From assembly GCA_029962745.1 (NCBI GenBank), contig CM057167.1:22307951-22371950 (forward strand): a DNA stretch of 64,000 nt, in the 5' to 3' direction. Numbering within the stretch: position 1 is the stretch's first letter; the number at the start of each line of letters is the position of its first letter. The stretch comes from Echinometra lucunter (taxonomy: Eukaryota; Echinodermata; Echinoidea; Camarodonta; Echinometridae). Positions 60,001 through 64,000 of this stretch are shown here, in pieces. The position numbers and the translations under genes were made by a program. The notes below the pieces were generated by a model. That model was not told the DNA's origin. It did not search any database and saw nothing but the letters and a program-made list of their open reading frames with translations.

Positions 60001-61971
60001 CATCCCCTCACAGCTATTATGTTAAATCATGTAGTTCCAGGTGAATATGCATGTGACACCTGTTCCACATATTTTAGACAATAGCAGTGAAGGGATGTTC
60101 TTTTGACTACCAGAACCATCGTGAAGGGTAGAATGAGGGGTTGTTTATTTTGTCCGCTTTCTTTGTCCGTCATGTTCATAGTGTTAACCCATTCGTGACA
60201 GAGGGTCCACATTTTGTGGTTTGGACTTATAACTTTTGATGCAGAGCCCCAAATATCATACAAATACATGAGCAGAATGAGCAAAAAATTCCACACTTAC
60301 TGTGCCCATTTTCGTTGCATCAATATTTGTTGTTTGATGCTGAAATTTTTTAAAAGGAAAATAAGCATTAAAATCCTTAAATTGGTAATGCGATGAAAAT
60401 GTTAAAATTACCGTTTTTCCCTGCAAATTGGAAACTTTATGACTTCTCATCATACATTCTGTCAGTTAATATTTATTTCAGATACATGATGTATTATAAG
60501 AAAAATGTAGCAATAAAAGAAAAATGTTGGTGTTACCAATTTGAAGAATAAAAGCTGATCAAATTATGCTTTAAATAATTCCTGTCACGAATGGGTTAAA
60601 GCCAAGCAATGTTTTCAATACTAATTACAACAAGAAAAGTGCAACCAGCTAAGTCAGAAGTACACCTGGATCATACAAAGCATTAGTTTGTGTAAATGTT
60701 ATATAAATGTGATGTCCATGTAATGGAGGGAAAAAGGAAATGTGCTTCATAGAAAATCCAGTACATATTATCCAAAGAAACACAGGCATACTTACAGTAG
60801 AAGACTTTCATTGCATCAGTAATTTTCAAAAGAGGAGTTGATCTTCAGTGTTAAAGAGGGTACCCAATGCTGAAACAATGTTAGCTCATTTAAAAGAGCA
60901 TGATTTTACTAGCAGAAAATCATCTGCCTAAAGTTTTTTAAAAAGTCAAGTTGCCAAGGAAACCCCCAAATGTGGTAAGATTTCAGGATATTTTTGACCC
61001 CTCAGCTGTGACCCAGTTTCAACTGGGTACCCATTTCTAGCAAAATGCGCACATGGTATAATACATATTGTACAGTCTAGCGCGCAGCACAACTGCAATG
61101 CGCGAAGCTGGGTACCCACTTTTACGTCATACCTCATACTCAATTTTTTTGGTCAACTCTTGACTTTTTAATAGAAAATTATCCAAAATGCATTGATTTC
61201 AATTGAAAATCATCAAATTTTAAATGTTATTCTCCTTGGAATTCTATTCTCGATCATATATAAAAAAAAATTTACCACTGTGTAATCACTTTAATGGATG
61301 AGCTCATATCTCTGCTATGTATTGTGGACTTTGCTGTATAAGTTGACCCAACCCCATGGACTGACCCTTATATAAAATTACAGAACAATATATATATATT
61401 TTTTTTTATTCCATCATCATTAACAAATTTCACAAAATTAACAGTGTCCTTTGTACGATTTAAAATCTCCAAAGATAAACATGTGTGCCTTAAAGTAAAG
61501 GTTAATAGAGGGAACTTTTTCCTTTTCAGTATACATGTTTCAATGATATACATGTATACTGTCCACAGGGATCATTATTCATTCTATAGACAGGTGATCT
61601 TTCTATAAAGGTGGTCTTTAAACTTGGCTTGAATTTACTATAAATTTAACAAACAAATAACTTTTTTCCCCCAAATTGCAATTTGGTTAGCCAATGCTCA
61701 CCTGAGTAAAATTCAATTCAACCAATGATTTGAACAGCATGGCAGGCAATGCGAAGTATGACACATAATGACCGAGACCCTTAGCCTGAGAGGGGCAGAC
61801 GATCCGCGTCCGTCCTGCGATGTATCCGAACAAGATGATCGTGAAGCACTGTACTATGGCGGGAATCAGGTTCTGGAAAGCGAGGACGGTTGCGTTGGGT
61901 GATGCAGGTGGTGGCGTACCAGTGTTCCCAAATTCAGGGTACGTGAGTCGGGTTGTTGGTATTTCAGCCAT
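32015..61971 (-). CDS. GPR155: GPR155/LYCHOS: lysosomal cholesterol-sensing transporter-GPCR-DEP protein, 13 coding exons (listed separately)
   Basis: GPR155 (LYCHOS) sits in the lysosomal membrane of animals and signals cholesterol status to mTORC1. It fuses an auxin-carrier-like transporter fold (about ten helices) to a seven-helix GPCR-like unit and a C-terminal DEP domain. Here the exons give 2535 nt, or 844 residues; the human protein is 870. Seen in order: N-glycosylation sequon NAT at 26-28; TM1 about 30-52 ending GYIAGR; TM2 in FALPAMLF; ATQSNDFALGYP at 133-144, the family hallmark; transporter helices to about 400; GPCR-like helices with FYGWGIP near 455; a cytoplasmic acidic/serine-rich loop with seven consecutive serines and CSRYQTSECRR (about 510-640); FLDCILNYGQGFVVLAIFG; and a DEP domain from about 715 with GSDLVDWLLEVGLA at 773-786. 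All phases match. The introns, up to 9 kb, are full of mobile elements. Confidence 0.95.
32637..32903. repeat. (ACT)n trinucleotide array in GPR155 intron 12
   Basis: About 265 bp of ACT/TAC repeat, purest at 32670-32770 and interrupted towards 32880. All frames yield homopolymer ORFs, which are artefacts. Confidence 0.97.
32911..33054 (-). CDS. GPR155: GPR155 coding exon 12 (start of DEP region)
   Basis: RIRKCIYGTEKIHLPSLQDL and QTCEQFKTHHLARCRDVIV. Two in-frame acceptors differ by 9 bases (exon start 33054 or 33045). A (TAC)n array begins within ten bases of the donor. Confidence 0.85.
33076..33690 (+). repeat. Long purine tract in GPR155 intron 11
   Basis: More than 600 bp that is nearly all A and G on the plus strand, with short GAGAGG-type units. 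On the GPR155 sense strand it is a polypyrimidine tract ending just before exon 12. Confidence 0.93.
33700..34500. other. GPR155 intron 11, part
   Basis: Unique-looking intron with ATC repeats at about 34209 and a short dispersed repeat at 34308-34395. Confidence 0.5.
34640..35154. mobile_element. GC-rich foldback repeat with CTTTGGAACGG units
   Basis: Edges GGATCTGGTCCCGGGG and CCCCGGGGATCTGG; inside, CTTTGGAACGG recurs and GTATGTGCCGC / GCGGCACATAC face each other. Ends in C25 at 35130-35154. No supported gene. Confidence 0.6.
35602..35791. mobile_element. Foldback MITE, GGGGTGTTTTACAAAGAG ends
   Basis: Imperfect inverted repeats including AACTTAAGTCC/GGACTTTAAGT-type inner arms. Confidence 0.75.
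35994..36281. mobile_element. TTAA-flanked MITE, TTAAAGC family
   Basis: TTAAAGCAACAGTGAACTG at the left and CAGTTCGCTCTGGCTTTAA at the right; imperfect ends. Confidence 0.65.
36471..37050. mobile_element. Foldback MITE, TTAAAGGAGAATGCAA family
   Basis: Ends TTAAAGGAGAATGCAA and TTGCATTCTCCTTT; inner arms include CGGACAATCTGTTCAAG and AGTTGGCAACTTTGCCAGC. The right TTAA is lost where the next MITE begins. Confidence 0.85.
37051..37455. mobile_element. TTAA MITE, CCCATTCGTGACAG family, copy 1
   Basis: Left end truncated at TCGTGACAG; right end CTGTCACGAATGGGTTAA. Related copies at 38050, 56472 and 60184. Confidence 0.9.
38050..38465. mobile_element. TTAA MITE, CCCATTCGTGACAG family, copy 2
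   Basis: 416 bp, opposite internal orientation to copy 1; left TTAA mutated to TTGA. Confidence 0.92.
38470..39380. other. GPR155 intron 11, part
   Basis: No exon or clear repeat recognised. Confidence 0.45.
39390..40140. repeat. Truncated TTAAAGTGATTACAC element and local duplications
   Basis: 39453-39720 matches the left part of 58469-58930. The flanking phrases CTGCAGCATACCAA and GAGTAATACATTGCAATGCC occur twice at about 39400/40105 and 40017/40140. Confidence 0.7.
40532..40956. mobile_element. TTAA MITE, CCCATAG family, copy 2
   Basis: Inverted relative to 19785-20207; TTAA intact on both sides. Confidence 0.88.
40960..41990. other. GPR155 intron 11, part
   Basis: No gene; C-run at about 41660. 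Confidence 0.45.
42023..42183 (-). CDS. GPR155: GPR155 coding exon 11
   Basis: LSFLDCILNYGQGFVVLAIF, matching the FFCAVFNFGQGFISFGIFG helix; ends VVR plus two bases. Acceptor TATGCAG, donor GTAAGT. Confidence 0.93.
42460..42624. mobile_element. Foldback MITE, GGGGGCATTTCATCA ends
   Basis: Arms with CACTGACA/TGTCAGTG words; in GPR155 intron 10, ten bp from a second foldback. Confidence 0.82.
42634..42793. mobile_element. Foldback MITE, AGGGGGCGTTTCATCA ends
   Basis: Arms with TTGTCTGACAAG/CTGACAAGT; centre TTGATTTTGATTGGCTGAG, the shared CCAAT-like phrase. Confidence 0.85.
42808..42932 (+). repeat. Short tandem duplication
   Basis: CAAATTGGCATTAGACCCAA and the following 40 bp occur twice, about 65 bp apart. 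Confidence 0.9.
43043..43860 (+). repeat. Tandem duplication carrying an occupied and an empty MITE site
   Basis: The segment CTTGACAAAAGGAAGCAAAA ... TGTTCCCATGTCTTAT occurs twice. Copy 1 is split at its TTAA by a 495-bp MITE; copy 2 has one intact TTAA at 43782-43785. Confidence 0.92.
43127..43621. mobile_element. 495-bp TTAA MITE, AGGTATTGGCTAAC family, copy 1
   Basis: TTAA at both edges; inverted ends. Same-length inverted copy at 47158-47652. Confidence 0.93.
44013..44338 (-). CDS. GPR155: GPR155 coding exon 10
   Basis: Cytoplasmic loop: serine run, CHVDDIEDLPS, CGRRFGCSRYQTSECRR, RQEEEDAVVLNEAERHQLGRH, then helix ILLLYFLVLSMVI. The Cys-acidic-RH pattern follows the human loop. Acceptor ATTTCAG, donor GTAAGT. 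Confidence 0.92.
44735..44927 (-). CDS. GPR155: GPR155 coding exon 9
   Basis: Helix LIASIIILILNLVVSVVSLI then a cytoplasmic EGYEPLLGHDSSESESD segment. Acceptor TTTTCAG, donor GTATAA. Confidence 0.9.
44937..45420 (+). repeat. GA-rich zone with 117-bp tandem repeat
   Basis: (GA)n at 44937 and 45017; then about 2.3 copies of a 117-bp unit at 45079-45349 (contains GAGCTAGTTGATTACCTCTG), and more GA repeats. In GPR155 intron 8. Confidence 0.93.
45590..46386 (+). repeat. About five tandem units of a 150-bp repeat with TGACCTTTGACCTT
   Basis: Each unit has TGACCTTTGACCTT, CCCAAAATCTAATCAGATC, CCCATATGCATACATG, AAGTTGATCCGTCAAA and a TTATCGCGAGAACGA-type phrase; the array ends with GGTGGGCGGAGGCATAA. 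In GPR155 intron 8. Confidence 0.95.
46431..46521 (-). CDS. GPR155: GPR155 coding exon 8
   Basis: 91 bp: completes GWGIPVITVGVLVAVIPLND, then EITNQQ. Acceptor TTTTCAG, donor GTAACA. Confidence 0.91.
46740..46965. mobile_element. Possible old foldback element
   Basis: CAGGCCTGAATTCATGACA versus CTGTTTCGTGAATTAAGGGC and internal TTTAAACC words in both orientations suggest a decayed palindromic element. Confidence 0.45.
47158..47652. mobile_element. 495-bp TTAA MITE, copy 2 (inverted)
   Basis: TTAAAGACATTGGTCAAC at the left and GTTAGCCAATGCCTTTAA at the right; in GPR155 intron 7. Confidence 0.93.
47713..47921 (-). CDS. GPR155: GPR155 coding exon 7
   Basis: Two helices (IIMLTGVFGARCWTAMVALS, RFWFYFYGWG); start of the GPCR-like half. 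Acceptor TTACCAG, donor GTGAGT with two bases carried over. Confidence 0.92.
48377..48485. repeat. Dispersed repeat, copy 2 (inverted relative to 28976-29105)
   Basis: Shares the GGGGGCGAATTCGCCC-type core and AATTCTCATAGGGTCCAATG. Confidence 0.85.
48500..49460. other. GPR155 intron 6, part
   Basis: No exon or named repeat recognised. Confidence 0.45.
49465..49620 (-). CDS. GPR155: GPR155 coding exon 6
   Basis: 52 codons with TFVSAPFMFITATMV; matches the STFVSAPIMYVSAWLL helix. Acceptor ATTATAG, donor GTAAGT; phase 0. Confidence 0.93.
49771..49894. mobile_element. Foldback MITE, CAGGGCCCCGTAACACAAAG ends
   Basis: Near-perfect ends; inner arms ACGATTGATTGCA. In GPR155 intron 5. Confidence 0.88.
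49940..50725. mobile_element. 786-bp foldback element
   Basis: Arms of about 210 bp (ATAAACACAAC, AGTAACTCCCCCC, AAAAGTCACTTTTCAAAAGTCAC) facing each other around a unique 360-bp centre. In GPR155 intron 5. Confidence 0.9.
50726..50965 (+). repeat. Dispersed repeat, copy 1
   Basis: Matches 63735-63980 in CCCTCAAAAACTA, GTCAGTAGCAA and AACAAATGAAAGG-type words with clear divergence. Confidence 0.7.
51152..51192 (+). repeat. (GAATT)n microsatellite
   Basis: Seven or so pentamer units with one variant (GAACT). Confidence 0.93.
51324..51492 (-). CDS. GPR155: GPR155 coding exon 5
   Basis: SYASFGFLYGSLPTAPTVFL, matching the ANYAFLYGVFPVAPGVAIFA type motif of the family. Acceptor GTTACAG, donor GTTAGT. 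Confidence 0.93.
51791..52035. mobile_element. 245-bp TTAA MITE, AGGGAAAGTCCACC family
   Basis: TTAAAGGGAAAGTCCACC and GGTGGACTTTCCCTTTAA, near-perfect TIRs. In GPR155 intron 4. Confidence 0.95.
52074..52209. mobile_element. Half of a foldback MITE with GATTGGCTG centre
   Basis: Left arm GAGCGTTTCATGAAAG ... TGACAAGTTGTCAGTCACTG and centre TTGGTTTTGATTGGCTGAG; the right arm is cut off after TGTCAGTGACTGACTG. Confidence 0.8.
52357..52593 (-). CDS. GPR155: GPR155 coding exon 4
   Basis: 79 residues: LITNPIFTTVFIGIIFNF, GASALFLLGVNMVGK and LLIASKL. Its 5' part and flanking intron exist as degenerate copies just upstream (52744-53213). Confidence 0.94.
52744..53213 (-). pseudogene. Degenerate partial duplications of GPR155 exon 4
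   Basis: Three diverged tandem units upstream of exon 4. Copy A (exon-like 52786-52842) keeps a TTGCAG acceptor and reads WSVFEGFITN. Copy B (about 52950-53022) has a GG acceptor but still reads VFKGLIAKPIF. Copy C (53171-53213) is a fragment. Flanking intron phrases repeat too. Confidence 0.85.
53709..53868 (-). CDS. GPR155: GPR155 coding exon 3
   Basis: VEALYKTSNPHMIQYIYLFA helix, aligned with the human VEALYQTTYPEYLQYIYLVA region. Acceptor ATTTCAG, donor GTAAGT. Confidence 0.94.
53995..54510 (-). pseudogene. LINE reverse transcriptase C-terminal relic
   Basis: The minus strand reads LQWLHWLPVKDRIFFQILLL then, after a frameshift near 54258, CPKLWNSLPEDINKF and SFKNHVKTF, a C-terminal pattern common in L2/CR1-type LINEs. 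Cut at its 5' side by the foldback that starts at 54513. Confidence 0.8.
54513..55929. mobile_element. 1.4-kb foldback element with very long arms
   Basis: Ends TACAGGGTGTATCAATAAAAA and a matching TTTTTATTGATACACACTGTA-like end, TA on both sides. The arms pair over several hundred bases, including GCATGAATTAAAA and a TGACTGACTG/CAGTCAGTCA-rich interior. No transposase ORF. In GPR155 intron 2. Confidence 0.92.
55930..56470. other. GPR155 intron 2, part
   Basis: Contains a twice-repeated phrase AAAGAGGGAAACCCCCATG (55949, 56098); otherwise unremarkable. Confidence 0.6.
56472..56887. mobile_element. TTAA MITE, CCCATTCGTGACAG family, copy 3
   Basis: Close to copy 2 (38050-38465), same orientation; the right TTAA has decayed to TGAA. 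Ends about 37 bp downstream of the GPR155 exon 2 donor. Confidence 0.93.
56925..57090 (-). CDS. GPR155: GPR155 coding exon 2
   Basis: WLFFASVLIAKAIVF helix and the hallmark FATQSNDFALGYP. Acceptor TTTCTAG, donor GTAAGT. Confidence 0.95.
57095..58465. other. GPR155 intron 1, part
   Basis: No exon recognised; homopolymer runs near 57465 and 58010. Confidence 0.45.
58469..58930. mobile_element. TTAA element, AGTGATTACACAATGG family, copy 1
   Basis: TTAA at each edge, 462 bp, containing GTGGGTACCCAGCTTCGCGC. Inverted copy at 60851-61294, truncated copy at 39453. Confidence 0.88.
58935..59905. other. GPR155 intron 1, part
   Basis: No exon recognised. A short TTAA-type relic may lie at 59034-59150 (AACCCCTTCAGTGCC ... 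TAAGTGGGTTCC). Confidence 0.4.
59911..60183. mobile_element. Foldback MITE, CACTATGAACATG family, copy 2
   Basis: Inverted interior relative to 14871-15140. Flanked by TTA on both sides, which would suit a Harbinger-type target, although the right TTA is shared with the next MITE's TTAA. Confidence 0.92.
60184..60599. mobile_element. TTAA MITE, CCCATTCGTGACAG family, copy 4
   Basis: Intact TTAA on both sides, 416 bp, directly abutting the previous MITE. Confidence 0.94.
60851..61294. mobile_element. TTAA element, AGTGATTACAC family, copy 2 (inverted)
   Basis: TTAAAGAGGGTACCCAATGC at the left, CACTGTGTAATCACTTTAA at the right. Confidence 0.88.
61702..61971 (-). CDS. GPR155: GPR155 first coding exon 1
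   Basis: Ninety codons from ATG 61969-61971; sequon NAT, TM1 and TM2 (FGYIAGR, YFALPAMLFKSLVELNF). Donor GTGAGC. TTAATTCAG ends one base before the ATG codon, so a non-coding 5' exon upstream is likely. Confidence 0.93.
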
Positions 61972-62260
61972 ACTGAATTAAGATACATGTACTTGATGAT
62001 AAAAAAGCTCACTGTTCAAAGCTTGTTACCCTGTGATATGAAAAATAATGAGAAATAGTTTTCAAAAATATTATCACTATCATTATTTTTTTTTTTGGGG
62101 GGGGGGAGGGGACATATCAATACAATGTATCCCAGTCATACCATCCAAATGTGACTGCATCTCCTATATGCCTCTGCATAAATTCAGTTACTTCATGGCT
62201 TGAACTGTTCTTGAAATATTGTGATAACCAGAGGAAAAACGTATTATCACTTGTAAATGG
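61972..62260 (-). promoter_or_regulatory. Sequence upstream of GPR155 coding exon 1
   Basis: A splice acceptor-like TTAATTCAG lies one base before the ATG codon, so the promoter and any non-coding exon probably lie further right, perhaps beyond the window. Confidence 0.4.
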
Positions 62261-62264
62261 ATCT

Positions 62265-62835
62265 CTATGACTACATGTACATGTATGACCTTTGAACTTT
62301 GATCTACAGGTACATACCCTAAAATCTAATCAGATCTTCTCCCTACACTGTATGTCGATGCATAATTGCATACCAGTGGCATAGCTAGGATTTCATTTCA
62401 GGGAGGGCGGTAGTGAGCACGCGAAGCGTGTGAATCACTTACATGTACTGAGCGCGCGAAGCACGCTCCCTTGGGGGGAGGGTGCAGGGAGGGGGGAGTT
62501 TCCCCCCTCCCGCGCTTTGCTCCGATGTTTCTCTGAATTGTTCCTTGTCTGCTCCCGCTCTTGTTACTTTCTCTTACCTTTTTCTTTTCTCACTCACGCT
62601 TTTTTTCCCTTCTGTTCTTTTTTTTTTTTTTTTTGGTAGCCGTTTTGGAGGGGGCGACCACCCCCACCGCCCCCCCCCCCCCCCCTGGCTGCACAGGTGA
62701 TGTATACTGGCACCAAGTTGGAAGTTCATACCCTAAACAGTCCTTGAGATATTGCAAGAACAAAAAGGCAGGACAAACGGATAGACAAGGTTCCGGAAAA
62801 CGCCTCCAGCATGACTTTAGGTGGGCAGAGGCATT
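62265..62835 (+). repeat. Single unit of the TGACCTTTGACC repeat, split by an insertion
   Basis: 62265-62365 (ATGACCTTTGAACTTTGATC, CTAAAATCTAATCAGATC) and 62700-62835 (CCAAGTTGGAAGTTCATACC ... TGGGCAGAGGCAT) match the start and end of the 45.6-46.4 kb repeat. Between them is a C/T-rich insert with ACGCGAAGCGTG words. Confidence 0.7.
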
Positions 62836-62839
62836 TAAG

Positions 62840-63730
62840 TATCTTAAATTCATAACCTTGATTTCTATACCGGTAATCACATGTTCAGTTTTGAGTCAGT
62901 CTGGTAATGTGATTAGGTTACTGACAAAGTAATACCAGTAAGTATTAAGAAACATGGTTAGTGCAATACTAATGGAACATATCTGTGCATTTATTTATAA
63001 ACAAAAGCCAGCAGCAAAGGTGACATACATGTAAGTAACATTGACTAAAACATGATCCATAAACGTATCTCTACTGAAAAAAGAGAAGAATTTTGAAATT
63101 TTCAAGCAATCTTAAATGTATTGTATGTTAAACTTTAAAGTTCATCTAGTCAAAACAACAACATTTTGATAATCTACATGTATTGTATTTCAGTTCTGCA
63201 AAAATCTGTATTTATACTGGTACATGTACATGTACATGTAAATACCAGCCTATGAAATATTGGCTAAGAAAAATAAACTACTTGAATATTATCCAAGAAC
63301 TGAAGCCAAGACAGGAAAGTGCTGCTGTAAGCAAACAAACTTCATTAACTTGATATTGAACGAGAATAAGGAAGATGGTGTGGCTCTGATATGAATATCT
63401 TCAAAACCATGTTAGGCAACTAGGCATCTAGATCTTTCAAAGCCAGGTGGGCCAATTCGGCCAAACATGAGTGGATACCGGTACATATAAATGTATAACT
63501 TCTATTGAACAAGGAGTAGTGACGCTTGCTCATTCTCACCCCTTAAACAGTAGTCAATCTTAACGCTCTTTATCCTTCTGTATGGTATTTCAAAGCAGAA
63601 TGTTATATACATGTATGAAGTTACTAGAGTACACTGTTAGATGAGACAGGAAATAAGTAATAAATATGTACCATTACAATAATCATTGCATTCCTTTATA
63701 TCTGCAGCATACAAGCAGAATGAATGGCTT
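62840..63730. other. Gene-free sequence
   Basis: No exon recognised; (TGTACA)n at about 63222-63240. Confidence 0.45.
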
Positions 63731-63734
63731 AAGG

Positions 63735-64000
63735 TACTGGTAATACAGTTTTGGCAGGCCCTCAAAAACTACATGTATTTGTCAGACTGCTTTGCTTTTA
63801 GCTAGTCAGTAGCAAAATAGAGGCAAAACTAAGATGCTTTGGAGTTTTTTCCTCAAGTTTAAAATTAAACAAATGAAAGGCAAAAGATTGTTTTTATCTC
63901 GGGTCAGCGACGTATACTGTAGTCACACAGTGCCACACAAATTTAAAACCAAAGAGAGTTCTGTTCAGGTGACAAGTGTAATGAAGCGCTGCTACATTGT
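63735..64000 (+). repeat. Dispersed repeat, copy 2
   Basis: Diverged match to 50726-50965; may continue past the window edge. Confidence 0.65.

Noticed and set aside
1..64000. CRISPR arrays, bacterial operons or prokaryotic promoters
   Set aside because: Spliced animal genes throughout; the tandem repeats lack spacer structure.

Overview
The window looks like nuclear DNA from a marine invertebrate deuterostome, most likely an echinoderm such as a sea urchin. This rests on AT-rich DNA, compact GT-AG exons of about 50-330 bp separated by 0.3-9 kb introns, three animal genes with invertebrate-type divergence, many TTAA- and foldback-type miniature transposons, and frequent TACATGTA words. The species assignment is an inference. 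There are no operons, no CRISPR arrays and no intact RNA genes.

Three protein-coding genes can be reconstructed exon by exon with matching splice phases. (1) 6435-10861, minus: TRA2 (transformer-2), an SR-like splicing regulator of 286 residues in 7 coding exons. (2) 15815-27290, plus: ICE2 (NARG2), a little elongation complex subunit of 1204 residues in 13 coding exons, with an AT-hook-like motif in its long acidic middle. (3) 32015-61971, minus: GPR155 (LYCHOS), a lysosomal transporter-GPCR-DEP fusion of 844 residues in 13 coding exons. TRA2 and ICE2 are divergent, about 5 kb apart. ICE2 and GPR155 are convergent, about 4.7 kb apart. The genes share no pathway. Two act in the nucleus on RNA production (splicing; snRNA transcription) and one acts at lysosomes.

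Layout: 1-6.4 kb is gene-free and holds microsatellites and a 1.7-kb degenerate CTTCAACTTC array; 6.4-10.9 kb TRA2; 11-15.8 kb a dead LINE, a 693-bp MITE and a MITE bordered exactly by 245-bp direct repeats; 15.8-28.5 kb ICE2; 28.5-32 kb short repeats; 32-62 kb GPR155, whose introns are packed with transposon relics; 62-64 kb repeats upstream of GPR155.

The most interesting material is structural: an occupied and an empty copy of one MITE insertion site lying side by side; a MITE flanked by nearly identical 245-bp direct repeats that begin exactly at its ends; degenerate partial copies of GPR155 exon 4; a 1.4-kb hairpin element; and a CCAAT-like motif shared by several foldback elements. I found no clear undescribed gene system. 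Exon boundaries come from reading GT-AG sites and phase, without transcript data.
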